From Mucilaginibacter tolerans (GTDB lineage: Bacteria > Bacteroidota > Bacteroidia > Sphingobacteriales > Sphingobacteriaceae), in the NCBI RefSeq assembly GCF_030519375.1, contig NZ_JAUMKB010000002.1:124001-188000 (forward strand): a stretch of 64,000 bases of DNA, given 5' to 3'. Within the stretch, counting starts at the first letter, position 1. The number at the start of each line of letters is the position of its first letter. This document shows, one piece after another, positions 27,086 to 34,823 of this stretch. The position numbers and the translations under genes are program-made. A model generated the notes under the pieces. The model ran no database searches, was not told the origin of the DNA, and was given only the letters and a program-made list of their open reading frames with translations.

Positions 27086-27124
27086 TAAAAGGTTAAAGGT
27101 GAATGGATAAAGTGATAAAAAAAC

Positions 27125-27170
27125 CTACAGTCGGGTGTTACACTAAGCTCAGTCGAAGTGTAGTTTGTAG
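27125..27170. repeat. CTTCGACTGAGC-type intergenic hairpin
   Basis: ACACT and AGTGT flank AAGCTCAGTCGA, with outer arms CTACA and TGTAG. The core, read on the minus strand as CACTTCGACTGAGCTTAGTG, is a widespread Bacteroidota intergenic repeat. It lies 3' of the 2H phosphoesterase gene and may help terminate it. Confidence 0.6.
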
Positions 27171-27230
27171 GGCTCTGCCCGCCAATGTTTCGAAAACCTC
27201 AACATGACAACGCTCATCTGCGCTTCTACT

Positions 27231-27863
27231 TTAAAATAATTTGATCTGTTGATTCGCCCTATAATTACCCGTAAGTGGTTTGGTTGACGTTGCTTTTGGC
27301 AGCGTTTCACTCACTAAATGCCTTGCTTCAAAAGGTATCTCCATCAGCACTTGCCAATGCACGAAGGTGTTTAATGCCTCACGTTGCAGGATGGTGAGTT
27401 TGCTTACTTCAAAATCCTGTACCCATTTTATTTTGCGGAGATGAGGCCATAGTTTATCAAAATCATTCCTATGGATGTTCCGGGCTATAGGGATATGCGG
27501 CACCAGGTAATCCTTTATGTTGAGACTCTTTTTAAGGGCCTTGACCCATTGCGTGGTAAATGCTGACGATTGTATTTTAGCATACACTGTGCGGTATTCC
27601 TCGCCATGATTAAAGAAATCGAACCCATCAATAACCAGCGTAGCTGGGGGCAACAGTTTTATATTAGCTTTTAATGCTGCCAGTTCAGGCTCAGCCATGT
27701 AGGGCTTGCGGCGGGGCATAGGTTTTATGCTGATGTGAGCCGTTGAATACATACTATCGTAATGGCCTATGATATCAGCGGATTGCTGTTTGTATTTCTC
27801 AATCTGCTCGCAAACATCCTCTGAAGGTGAGAGAATGATCAAATAATCTGTATACCCTTTCAT
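27231..27863 (-). CDS. 2H phosphoesterase (2'-5' RNA ligase-like) with C-terminal clamp-binding-like motif
   Basis: 210 residues of the 2H phosphoesterase superfamily (LigT/ThpR-like). The first catalytic motif H-x-S is His43-Ile-Ser45 (AHISIKP). The second is His123-Ile-Pro (VPHIPIAR), so the usual Ser/Thr after the second His is replaced. Family members open 2',3'-cyclic phosphates or join RNA ends. The last six residues are QQIKLF; QIKLF fits the bacterial sliding-clamp-binding consensus QLxLF. It is divergent from DNA polymerase IV, with the translation starts about 75 bases apart. A DNA-repair role is inference. Confidence 0.72.
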   Translation of the reverse strand: MKGYTDYLIILSPSEDVCEQIEKYKQQSADIIGHYDSMYSTAHISIKPMPRRKPYMAEPELAALKANIKLLPPATLVIDGFDFFNHGEEYRTVYAKIQSSAFTTQWVKALKKSLNIKDYLVPHIPIARNIHRNDFDKLWPHLRKIKWVQDFEVSKLTILQREALNTFVHWQVLMEIPFEARHLVSETLPKATSTKPLTGNYRANQQIKLF

Positions 27864-27938
27864 ACCGTTATTTTTTTGAGGGATATAAATATGCTAATAT
27901 TTTTAGCATATATCCAAATAATTTTTCACATTTGTACA

Positions 27939-29123
27939 GTGGAAGCCAAGCGGTATATCATGCATATCGATCTCGACTCGTTCTTCGTGTCGGTGGAGCG
28001 TAAGTTCAATCCTGAGCTGATAGGTAAACCTATTATCATTGGCGGCAATGCGCAGCGTGGTGTAGTAGCGAGTTGCAGTTATGAAGCACGTCAATATGGG
28101 GTGCACTCAGGTATGTCATCACGGGACGCGTTTAAGTTATGCCCACACGCTATTTCGGTACGCGGTAATCATCATTTGTATTCAGAAGCATCGACAGAAG
28201 TAACCAAGATCATCGACGATATGGTACCTCTCTATCAAAAGGCTTCGGTTGATGAGTTTTATATCGACCTGACAGGTACGGACCGGTTTTTTAGTCCTTA
28301 TAAGCTGGCATCAGAGGTGCGTCAACGCATTATTCGCGAAACACAGCTACCTATATCCTTCGGGTTGGGATCAAGCAAAACCATCGCTAAAATGGCCACC
28401 AACAAGGCTAAGCCGAATGGCCAGTTATTTATACCACATGGCTGCGAGATGCAGTTCCTTGCGCCGTTACCCATATCAGCCATACCGGGGTTAGGGGAGA
28501 GCACTGCAAAAAAGGTATACGAATATGGCATTGAAAAAATAGGCGACCTGCAACGGGTTGACCTGCGTTTTTTGCAAACCCTATTCGGCAAGAATGGCTT
28601 ATGGATGTATAATAAGGCCAGGGGACTGGATCCGGCAGAGATCATACCGCATGCTGAACGCAAATCCATATCCACCGAACAAACCTTCAGTCGCACTATA
28701 TCGGACGAGCGGAGATTAGAATCCATACTGGTATCCATGACGGAGGAACTATCATCCAAGCTGCGGCGAGAGAATAAACTGGCATCGTGCCTGGCTATCA
28801 AGATACGTTATGCCAATTTCGAGACACATACCCAGCAGGAAAAGATTGCCCTAACAGCGGCAGAGCATATCCTGATACCTGGCGTTAAAAATCTACTCAA
28901 AAAAGCATGGAATAATCACCGACCTGTAAGGTTAATAGGCCTGAGGTTAAGTCAGCTTTGCACCGGCAGCTACCAGATAAATCTGTTTGAAGATAATGAG
29001 GAGCAGATCAGGCTATACCAGGCAATGGATAAGATCAATTTCAAGTTTGGCGATAAAACAGTATGTCGTGCTGCCGGTATGGAGATCGGGACAAGGAATT
29101 TCAATCCGTTTATGAGGGGTTAG
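27939..29123 (+). CDS. dinB: DNA polymerase IV (Y-family translesion polymerase)
   Basis: About 394 residues. The catalytic motif MHIDLDSFFVSVE and the SVDEFYIDLTG motif carry the metal-binding acidic residues of Y-family polymerases. Helix-hairpin-helix region ISAIPGLGESTAKKVYEYG follows, then the little-finger domain. A clamp-binding motif QINLF is near the C-terminus, about 45 residues before the end. I use the GTG at 27939; the ATG at 27960 (MHIDLD) is the alternative. The upstream CACATTTG resembles a -7 element. It copies past DNA lesions, with errors. Divergent from the 2H phosphoesterase gene. Confidence 0.9.
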   Translation: MEAKRYIMHIDLDSFFVSVERKFNPELIGKPIIIGGNAQRGVVASCSYEARQYGVHSGMSSRDAFKLCPHAISVRGNHHLYSEASTEVTKIIDDMVPLYQKASVDEFYIDLTGTDRFFSPYKLASEVRQRIIRETQLPISFGLGSSKTIAKMATNKAKPNGQLFIPHGCEMQFLAPLPISAIPGLGESTAKKVYEYGIEKIGDLQRVDLRFLQTLFGKNGLWMYNKARGLDPAEIIPHAERKSISTEQTFSRTISDERRLESILVSMTEELSSKLRRENKLASCLAIKIRYANFETHTQQEKIALTAAEHILIPGVKNLLKKAWNNHRPVRLIGLRLSQLCTGSYQINLFEDNEEQIRLYQAMDKINFKFGDKTVCRAAGMEIGTRNFNPFMRG

Positions 29124-29129
29124 GATCAG

Positions 29130-29205
29130 AAAGCTGAAAGACCAAAGCTGAAACCTCTTTATAGCGATTACTCTTAGCTTTAAGCTTTTCGCCTTCGGCT
29201 TTAAG
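29130..29205. repeat. Iterated-word hairpin between converging genes
   Basis: AGCTGAAAGACCAAAGCTGAAA on the left is mirrored in the right arm by AGCTTTAAGC, TTCGGCTTTAAGC. It lies exactly between the dinB stop and the stop of the small membrane protein gene, as expected for a two-way terminator. Confidence 0.5.
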
Positions 29206-29439
29206 CTACATCACCCAAAGCTCGTCTTTATTCTTATCAGCATAACCCCATTCTTCATTATTTAACTCTTTCGGCTTAATGCTGTCATCTTTCAGGACGA
29301 TAACTATCATCGATATAAAAATAACTGGAAATGATAAATATAATATCCCGGTTAAGATAAGGGAAGATGAATAATTGGGTATGACATACAACCCAATGAG
29401 ATAAATTGTTGCCCAGATTACTGCGGTGGTGGCTTTCAT
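29206..29439 (-). CDS. Small two-TM membrane protein, unknown
   Basis: 77 residues with two hydrophobic segments (about 5-22 and 28-48) and a charged C-terminal tail (KPKELNNEEWGYADKNKDE). I do not recognise a family. The ATG at 29439 and the length fit a real gene, since it fills the space between two hairpin regions and no other frame competes. Function unknown. Confidence 0.55.
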   Translation of the reverse strand: MKATTAVIWATIYLIGLYVIPNYSSSLILTGILYLSFPVIFISMIVIVLKDDSIKPKELNNEEWGYADKNKDELWVM

Positions 29440-29506
29440 AACATTGTCGTTTTATTGGTAACAACTGATTAATTATGAAGTTTTAATATTTGTCAATAGT
29501 GGTGTA

Positions 29507-30019
29507 TCACAACTCCTTCCTCATTAAAATATCGGTCTGCTCATCTTTTCCCACCCAGAATTTATGGTTACCGAAAGGTTTGAACCCATTGCGCTCATAA
29601 AAACGTTGTGCCGCCTGGTTATGCTCCCATACACCAAGCCAGATGTAGAGCTTACCTTCGGTTTTTGCTTTATCAATAGCATAGTCCAATAACTGATTGC
29701 CTATTTTTTTACCTTGCTGACTGGCCAATACATAAATACGCTCAACCTCAACTGCATTCTCATCCTGCATCTCCGTTTGTGCCAATGAATAATTAAGCTT
29801 CATATAACCCACTTTTTCATCATCAATAATGGCAAAATAGAATTGCGAGTACGGATTTTGTAACTCACCCGACAGTTTTTGACTGGTGAACGCTACAGAG
29901 GTATAAGCTTCAAAATCATCCTTATTGTTCAGGTGCTCAAAGGCATCGTAAAAGGTTTTACGGGACAATAATAATAACTCCTCAGTTTCGGACGGACGGA
30001 CAAGACGTATGGTAACCAT
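29507..30019 (-). CDS. GNAT family N-acetyltransferase (PaiA-like)
   Basis: 170 residues. An N-terminal IRLVRPSETEELLLLSRKTF, central EVERIYVLASQQGKKIGNQLLDYA (acetyl-CoA loop QQGKKIG) and LGVWEHNQAAQRFYERNGF are typical of the PaiA/spermidine acetyltransferase-like group. The substrate is unknown. Its first codons contain CGGACGGACGGACA (29989-30002), a TGTCCGTCCG copy in opposite orientation to the others. Confidence 0.85.
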   Translation of the reverse strand: MVTIRLVRPSETEELLLLSRKTFYDAFEHLNNKDDFEAYTSVAFTSQKLSGELQNPYSQFYFAIIDDEKVGYMKLNYSLAQTEMQDENAVEVERIYVLASQQGKKIGNQLLDYAIDKAKTEGKLYIWLGVWEHNQAAQRFYERNGFKPFGNHKFWVGKDEQTDILMRKEL

Positions 30020-30022
30020 TTT

Positions 30023-30114
30023 TAATTTGAAAATGTGTTGATTTGAAAATTTGAAGATGCTGCAAATTTAATTTTCAAATCTTCAAATTGGCTAATCTTC
30101 AAATCAAATTATTC
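30023..30114. repeat. Iterated-word hairpin after the anti-sigma-like gene
   Basis: ATTTGAAAATTTGAAGAT (30050s) pairs with ATTTTCAAATCTTCAAAT (30071-30088), followed by further CTTCAAATCAAATTATTCAA. It lies 3' of the 30109-30696 gene. CAAATTTA at 30063 reads TAAATTTG on the minus strand, a possible -7 element for the GNAT gene. Confidence 0.65.
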
Positions 30115-30696
30115 AAACTGCTCCTGCAACCGCTCTAATCGATCGATGATCAGGTTCAGCTTTTCTTCCTGGCTTTTGAAGATGCGCTTTTTGTAATAGA
30201 AAGTGAGGAATAATATCCAGATGACGGTGAAGCTATAAAACCCTATTCGATAATAAATGGATGCATTGCCCAGTATTTCGACTAAGTAGAGCGATAATCC
30301 AAGGCTGATGAGCATTACATACAGGTAATAAAACCACCCGGCTATTTTGGCCTGATCTTTTTGGTATTCTTTCAGGTCTTGCAGGTAATCGGAAGGATTT
30401 TGAGTGGCGTCATGCTTGCTCAGGATACGATAATTGCGGATGATACGGGCGGCATAAGCCATCATGGTCAACAACATTATGAACAGCCCTACATAGGTTA
30501 ACCACTGAAACACAAAGAAAATAGTAATAATAAACGTAAGCGCTACCATAACCACCATTGCCACTATACCCCAGTACAGCTGACTGGTGATACTGCGTAC
30601 TCCTTTTTTTACCTGCTTCAGCGTCTCCTCCACTGAAAGCTGCTCCTGCTTTGGCTGTCCCTGCCAAACGGACATCAAATGATCAAAGTCTTTCAT
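30109..30696 (-). CDS. Four-TM membrane protein paired with an ECF sigma factor (candidate anti-sigma)
   Basis: 195 residues: a short cytoplasmic head (MKDFDHLMSVWQGQPKQEQL and VEETLKQVKKGVRS), four hydrophobic segments in two pairs (about 40-85 and 120-175) and a charged coiled tail (EEKLNLIIDRLERLQEQFE). Its start overlaps the end of the sigma gene by 14 bases, so the two are coupled. The gene following an ECF sigma is usually its anti-sigma factor; no known anti-sigma motif can be seen, so the role is inferred from position. Confidence 0.65.
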   Translation of the reverse strand: MKDFDHLMSVWQGQPKQEQLSVEETLKQVKKGVRSITSQLYWGIVAMVVMVALTFIITIFFVFQWLTYVGLFIMLLTMMAYAARIIRNYRILSKHDATQNPSDYLQDLKEYQKDQAKIAGWFYYLYVMLISLGLSLYLVEILGNASIYYRIGFYSFTVIWILFLTFYYKKRIFKSQEEKLNLIIDRLERLQEQFE

Positions 30697-31180
30697 AGTG
30701 GTTATACAACTCTGTTAATTTTTGTTTAATACGATGTATTTTCACCCTCAGGTTGCCCTCTGATATGCCCGATATATCGGCTATTTCAGGATAAGGCACT
30801 TCATCCAGCACCATAGTAATAATAATTCTTTCTGATTCTTCTAACTTAGATATACACTTATAAAGCAGCGCTACCTGCTCATTCTTCTCTGAGTATTCTT
30901 CTCCCTTACTTTCAGCAAACTGAGGTGTTATTTCATCCTTAGCCTGTCGTTTTTCAGACCGTAGGTAGGTTAAACAGGTGTTTACAGCAATACGATAGAT
31001 CCAGGTGGATATTTGCGCCTGGTTACGGAATTTCTCCAGGTTTTGCCATACTTTTAAAAAAGTCTCCTGTAGCAGGTCATTCGCGGCATCATCATCGCCG
31101 GTATAACCATAGCATAAATGGTATATCTTTTTTGAATTAGCTTCAAATATTTGCTTGAAGACTGCTTCTCTGGTATCCAA
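30683..31180 (-). CDS. ECF RNA polymerase sigma factor
   Basis: 165 residues. Region 2 (YHLCYGYTGDDDAANDLLQETFLKVWQNLEKF and STWIYRIAVNTCLTYLR) and region 4 (SESERIIITMVLDEVPYPEIADISGISEGNLRVKIHR, helix-turn-helix) are clear, and the length fits group 4 sigma factors. The only in-frame start is a TTG at 31180; a stop lies seven codons upstream and the next Met is deep in region 4. A weak start may keep its level low. Target genes are unknown. Confidence 0.88.
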   Translation of the reverse strand: MDTREAVFKQIFEANSKKIYHLCYGYTGDDDAANDLLQETFLKVWQNLEKFRNQAQISTWIYRIAVNTCLTYLRSEKRQAKDEITPQFAESKGEEYSEKNEQVALLYKCISKLEESERIIITMVLDEVPYPEIADISGISEGNLRVKIHRIKQKLTELYNHYERL

Positions 31181-31226
31181 TTCAGTTAACTTTTTTAGTT
31201 TTTAGATAGGTTAAAGGGGTAATTTG

Positions 31227-31760
31227 TTACAACAGATAATCGTTCATATTTAGCCATCGTAGTTTTTCTTCAGCCTCGCCAACCATATTGTTAAAATCCT
31301 GGCTGTAATCGAACTGAAGATCTTCGTGCAATTTAGTTATGGATTTGCGTATTTTATCTAATTGACGGGTAAATATTAACCGCAGGGGTTTGTAGGTTGA
31401 TGATGCCCGCTTATCTACATACTGCACGTAATTACGGCAAAAATTGATAAGTACTTCAACCTCAGCCTCACTGGATGCCATAAACTTGATGTATTTACCT
31501 AACAGCCTCAGTATTTTCCGCAGACTTTTTGCCAGCTGATAATTATTATATGGCAGCTGACTAAACATTAAACCACTTTCGGCCATCAGGGCATCGATAA
31601 AAGCACGCTCGTTATCCGCATCAAATAACAGGTAGCCTGTTAGCTCCTTATTCTCTTTTTTGTACCGAACCAAGCGCAGGCAAAGCTCTGTCAGCTGGGA
31701 ATTATCCAGGTGCTGAAGTTCTTTTTTTATCTCCGCAATGCCATAGTTTGGGATGCTCAT
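31227..31760 (-). CDS. Conserved-looking helical protein, unknown
   Basis: 177 residues, almost entirely helical and charged, no signal peptide or membrane segment. Visible stretches: MSIPNYGIAEIKKELQHLD, LCLRLVRYKKENKELTGYLLFDADNERAF, FTRQLDKIRKSITKLHEDL. I do not recognise the family, though the N-terminal part resembles proteins annotated only as hypothetical in Sphingobacteriaceae. It is 47 bases ahead of the sigma gene on the same strand and could share its mRNA, and it diverges from the symporter gene. Confidence 0.6.
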   Translation of the reverse strand: MSIPNYGIAEIKKELQHLDNSQLTELCLRLVRYKKENKELTGYLLFDADNERAFIDALMAESGLMFSQLPYNNYQLAKSLRKILRLLGKYIKFMASSEAEVEVLINFCRNYVQYVDKRASSTYKPLRLIFTRQLDKIRKSITKLHEDLQFDYSQDFNNMVGEAEEKLRWLNMNDYLL

Positions 31761-31813
31761 GCCTCTAACATCATTATTTTAGCAAATAGTTGTAGTTTCG
31801 CACTTTCATTTTT

Positions 31814-33214
31814 ATGCACAAAAGCAGGCTTACCCTATACATCATTATCGCATTGGTGCTCGGCGTTGCAACCGGATATGTTTACAATGTTAAAGTAATT
31901 GACGACCTGAACAAAAAAATAAGCGTTGCCGACGCGAATATAAAAACAATTGATGCACATGTAGCAGGATTAAAAGATACCACTGCAAAGGAGTACAAGC
32001 AACTCAAATCGCAAAGAGCAAGTTTGGCGCAGTTACGGACCGACAAAAATACCGAACGTGATAACAAGCTGGAAGGCTTCACCATTTTGAGCGATATCTT
32101 TCTGCGGTTGATTAAGATGATCGTAGGTCCGCTGGTATTCACCACGTTAGTAGTAGGCGTGGCCAAAGTGGGTGATATAAAGGCTGTGGGCAGGATAGGG
32201 GGAAAGACGCTATTGCTATTCATTACAGCCACGTTTGTATCACTGTTGCTGGGTATGGTGTTGGTAAATTTATTTGAACCGGGCGGTTCTATCCATTTAT
32301 CATTACCTGAAGGTCATTTGAGCGTAGATGTTAAAAAAACGGCCATATCATTTAAAGATTTTATCGGTCACGTCTTTCCGAGAAGCTTTACAGAGGCAAT
32401 GGCGAATAACGAAATATTGCAGATTGTGGTATTCTCGCTATTCTTTGGTGCAGCAACGGCCGCTATTGGCGAAAAAGGGGAGATCATCATCAAATTCCTC
32501 GACGCCGTAGCCCATGTGATCATGAAGATAACCGGCTATGTGATGAAAGTTGCCCCGATTGCAGTATTTGGCGCCATAACGGCGGTAGTGGCTAAGGAAG
32601 GCTTGGGTATTATTTCAACCTATGCGTCGTTTATCAGCGAATTTTATTTTTCACTGCTTTTGCTTTGGTTGCTGATAGTTGCCGGAAGTTTCTCCGTATT
32701 AAAAGGCCGGGCATTTACATTGCTGAATAACATTAAGGATGCCGTTTTAGTGGCATTCAGCACATCAACCAGCGAAGCAGCTTATCCAAGATCGTTGGAA
32801 GAATTGGAGAATTTCGGCTGCAGCAATAAGATCGTGAGCTTTGTTTTGCCGTTGGGTTATTCATTCAATTTGGTTGGCTCGATGATGTATATGACCTTTG
32901 CTTCGCTGTTCCTGGCGCAGGCTTATGGCATACACCTGGGTTTTGGTCAGCAATTATCCATGCTGTTGATGCTGATGCTGATGAGCAAGGGCATGGCAGG
33001 TGTCCCACGCGCAGCATTAGTAGTGGTGGCAGGAGCAATCGGCATGTTCAATATTCCCGAAGCGGGTTTGGCCTTGTTGTTAGGTATCGATCCTTTATTG
33101 GATATGGGAAGATCAGCAACCAATGTTTTAGGCAATGTAATGGCTACAGCAGTAGTAAGCAAATGGGAGAATCAGCTAGGCGATGGCATCCCGGTAGCAA
33201 ATAACGATTTGTAA
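31814..33214 (+). CDS. Dicarboxylate/amino acid:cation symporter (DAACS family)
   Basis: 466 residues, inner-membrane glutamate/dicarboxylate transporter type. DIFLRLIKMIVGPLVFTTLVVGVAKVGD (TM2 region), AFSTSTSEAAYP (the serine-rich re-entrant HP1 loop), GYSFNLVGSMMYM (NMDGT-like site, here NLVGS) and GMAGVPRAALVV (HP2) are visible. Between TM1 and TM2 there is an extra about 60-residue charged, coiled-coil-like stretch (KKISVADANIKTIDAH, KEYKQLKSQRASLAQL). TAGTTTCG at 31793-31800 may be its -7 element. Substrate is not predictable; the altered NMDGT suggests it may differ from glutamate. Confidence 0.87.
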   Translation: MHKSRLTLYIIIALVLGVATGYVYNVKVIDDLNKKISVADANIKTIDAHVAGLKDTTAKEYKQLKSQRASLAQLRTDKNTERDNKLEGFTILSDIFLRLIKMIVGPLVFTTLVVGVAKVGDIKAVGRIGGKTLLLFITATFVSLLLGMVLVNLFEPGGSIHLSLPEGHLSVDVKKTAISFKDFIGHVFPRSFTEAMANNEILQIVVFSLFFGAATAAIGEKGEIIIKFLDAVAHVIMKITGYVMKVAPIAVFGAITAVVAKEGLGIISTYASFISEFYFSLLLLWLLIVAGSFSVLKGRAFTLLNNIKDAVLVAFSTSTSEAAYPRSLEELENFGCSNKIVSFVLPLGYSFNLVGSMMYMTFASLFLAQAYGIHLGFGQQLSMLLMLMLMSKGMAGVPRAALVVVAGAIGMFNIPEAGLALLLGIDPLLDMGRSATNVLGNVMATAVVSKWENQLGDGIPVANNDL

Positions 33215-33256
33215 TTTTTAAAATCAATAATTCAATAATTCACTAATTAAAATAAC

Positions 33257-33769
33257 ATGAGAGATTCACGCTCGAAAAGAATATTCATGGCCTGTGCTGT
33301 AATTGTGCCCTTTGTGGCCTACTGCGTTTATTATTATGCGCATGTTTTTAAAAACGCACCCTATAAATTCAGCGAATTTGAATCGATGACATTTGAATAC
33401 GGCCCCGGCGCTGATAGTCTTATCAACAAATACAGCTCAAAGACCGGCCAATATCAATATGTAGATAACCGTGATTCAATCCTTAAAATGAACCTCCATC
33501 TACCAAAAGAAGAGCTTTTATACCTGCACCGCAAAGCTGCAGACCTGGGTTTCTGGGATTTCCCAAATGTAGAGATAGGTGATACGACTCAAAGACGTAA
33601 CGGTATGCGGCCGCTGCGCTATGTTATCGAGTTTAAATATAAACGTAAAACCAAGAAGGTAATTTATGATGAGTCGTTTAGTGGCGATGAGCGATTGAAA
33701 GATGCTAATCAGCGTCTGATAAAAGAGATAAAGCGGGTTCTGGCTAAGGAAGAAGGGAAGGAGAAATAG
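33257..33769 (+). CDS. Membrane-anchored protein of unknown function
   Basis: 170 residues: a single N-terminal transmembrane segment (about 10-28, IFMACAVIVPFVAYCVYYY) followed by a soluble domain with SMTFEYGPGADSL, LLYLHRKAADLGFWDFPN and YVIEFKYKRKTKKVIYDESFSG. The pattern resembles DUF6438-like domains (a strand, helix, 'fwd' loop and later strands) but I am not certain. It lies 42 bases after the symporter and is probably co-transcribed. Ends in an iterated-word hairpin. Confidence 0.6.
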   Translation: MRDSRSKRIFMACAVIVPFVAYCVYYYAHVFKNAPYKFSEFESMTFEYGPGADSLINKYSSKTGQYQYVDNRDSILKMNLHLPKEELLYLHRKAADLGFWDFPNVEIGDTTQRRNGMRPLRYVIEFKYKRKTKKVIYDESFSGDERLKDANQRLIKEIKRVLAKEEGKEK

Positions 33770-33846
33770 TTGATTAGGTCAAGTAGTTGATTAGGTCCTT
33801 AAAAAACTCAATCTAACTCAATCTAACTCAATCAACTTAATCCAAC
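33768..33846. repeat. Iterated-word hairpin upstream of rplU
   Basis: The left arm repeats AGTTGATTAGGTC twice; the right arm repeats CAATCTAACT and ends CAATCAACTTAATCCAAC. It starts at the stop codon of the preceding gene and separates it from the rplU promoter. Confidence 0.65.
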
Positions 33847-33864
33847 ACTTTACTCAAAAAAGTA

Positions 33865-33895
33865 TTGCTATTTAAAAACAGAATAACTACATTTG
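33865..33895 (+). promoter_or_regulatory. rplU-rpmA promoter
   Basis: TTG (33865-33867), 20 bases, TACATTTG (33888-33895): a full match to the Bacteroidota promoter consensus, 34 bases before the rplU ATG. The leader is A/T-rich without a Shine-Dalgarno sequence, as usual in this phylum. Confidence 0.8.
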
Positions 33896-33929
33896 CACCT
33901 CGAATTTTTAAACAAATTAATTAATAACC

Positions 33930-34238
33930 ATGTACGCAATAGTAAGTATAGCCGGACAGCAATTTAAAGTTGCTAAAGACCAGCAGATCTTTGTACACCG
34001 TTTACAGGGAGATGAAGGCGCTAGTATTGAATTTGACAATGTGTTATTAGCAGAAAACGAAGGCAAATTCAAATTAGGAACTGATTTGAAAAATGCTAAA
34101 GTATCAGCTAAGATCGTGTCTCATTTAAAAGGTGATAAAGTAATTATCTTCAAAAAGAAAAGAAGAAAAGGTTACAAAAAGAAAAACGGTCACCGTCAAC
34201 AATTTACCAAAATAGAGATCACTGGTATCACATTATAA
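33930..34238 (+). CDS. rplU: 50S ribosomal protein L21
   Basis: 102 residues, full length. MYAIVSIAGQQFKVAKDQQI at the start and the basic FKKKRRKGYKKKNGHRQ followed by TKIEITGI at the end are the L21 signatures. It binds 23S rRNA domain VI in the large subunit. It is followed after 50 bases by rpmA, the conserved bacterial gene order. Confidence 0.97.
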   Translation: MYAIVSIAGQQFKVAKDQQIFVHRLQGDEGASIEFDNVLLAENEGKFKLGTDLKNAKVSAKIVSHLKGDKVIIFKKKRRKGYKKKNGHRQQFTKIEITGITL

Positions 34239-34288
34239 TTTAAGGTTTTAAACGTGGATTCTTAGTGATCCAATAAAAAATATAAGAA

Positions 34289-34750
34289 ATGGCACACAAA
34301 AAAGGGGCCGGTAGCTCACGAAACGGCCGCGAGTCGCATAGCAAACGTTTAGGTATCAAGATTTTCGGTGGTCAGCCTGCAATTGCTGGCAACATCATCG
34401 TACGTCAGCGTGGTACCCCGCACAATCCTGGCGAGAATGTTGGCTTAGGTAAGGATCATACCTTATTTGCATTAGTTGATGGTACAGTGATTTTCAAAAA
34501 GAAAGCTGATAACCGTTCATACGTTTCAGTAATACCTTTTGAAGCTGCACCTGTAGTTGAAGCTCCAAAAGCAAAACCTGCTGCAAAGGCTGAGAAGAAA
34601 GCTGTAGAAGCACCGGTTGCTGAAGCTCCAAAGGCTGAAACTAAAAAAGAAGTTGCTCCCGCTGCTGAAGTTGCTGAAGAAGCACCCAAAGCGAAGAAAG
34701 TTGCTGCTCCAAAAGCAAAAAAGACTGATAAAGAAGAAGGCGCTGAGTAA
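34289..34750 (+). CDS. rpmA: 50S ribosomal protein L27 with long Ala/Lys/Pro-rich tail
   Basis: 153 residues; normal L27 is about 85. Residues 1-84 are canonical ([53 protein letters not shown]). The remaining about 69 residues consist of imperfect VEAPKA/EAPKAE/KKVAAP units with lysine and glutamate, probably disordered. The N-terminus of L27 reaches the peptidyl-transferase centre; the tail would lie on the outside. It is in frame, ends at a proper stop and is followed by a strong terminator, so it is not a sequencing artefact at the 3' end. Confidence 0.93.
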   Translation: MAHKKGAGSSRNGRESHSKRLGIKIFGGQPAIAGNIIVRQRGTPHNPGENVGLGKDHTLFALVDGTVIFKKKADNRSYVSVIPFEAAPVVEAPKAKPAAKAEKKAVEAPVAEAPKAETKKEVAPAAEVAEEAPKAKKVAAPKAKKTDKEEGAE

Positions 34751-34769
34751 TCAGTTCTTTATAAAATAC

Positions 34770-34802
34770 AAAGCCCCGGTCTGATGCAGATCGGGGCTTT
34801 TT
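34770..34802 (+). terminator. Terminator after rpmA, shared with the TonB-like gene
   Basis: AAAGCCCCG and CGGGGCTTT pair perfectly over nine bases with a 13-base loop and are followed by TT. It lies 19 bases after rpmA and 21 bases beyond the converging TonB-like stop, so it likely works both ways. Confidence 0.88.
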
Positions 34803-34823
34803 GATTATTTTTAATTTTTATTC

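Larger units (their letters stand above)
18644..30002. repeat. Zone of the iterated word TGTCCGTCCG
   Basis: Exact copies on the plus strand begin at 18644, 19220, 20797, 21067, 21799 and 25986, with one on the minus strand at 29993-30002. A near copy ending in A begins at 24082. One further exact copy lies outside this zone at 51678. Several share a longer form ending GTAACTG (21799), ATAACTG (24082) or GTAACCG (20797). The copies fall in different reading frames of argC, argD, the PaiB-like, YpdA and GNAT genes, and one is intergenic, so it is conserved as DNA, not as protein. Confidence 0.75.

Noticed and set aside
19304..30070. TAnnTTTG matches inside hairpins (19304-19311 and 30063-30070)
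   Set aside because: They could be promoters, but the iterated words generate such A/T strings by themselves; not listed separately.
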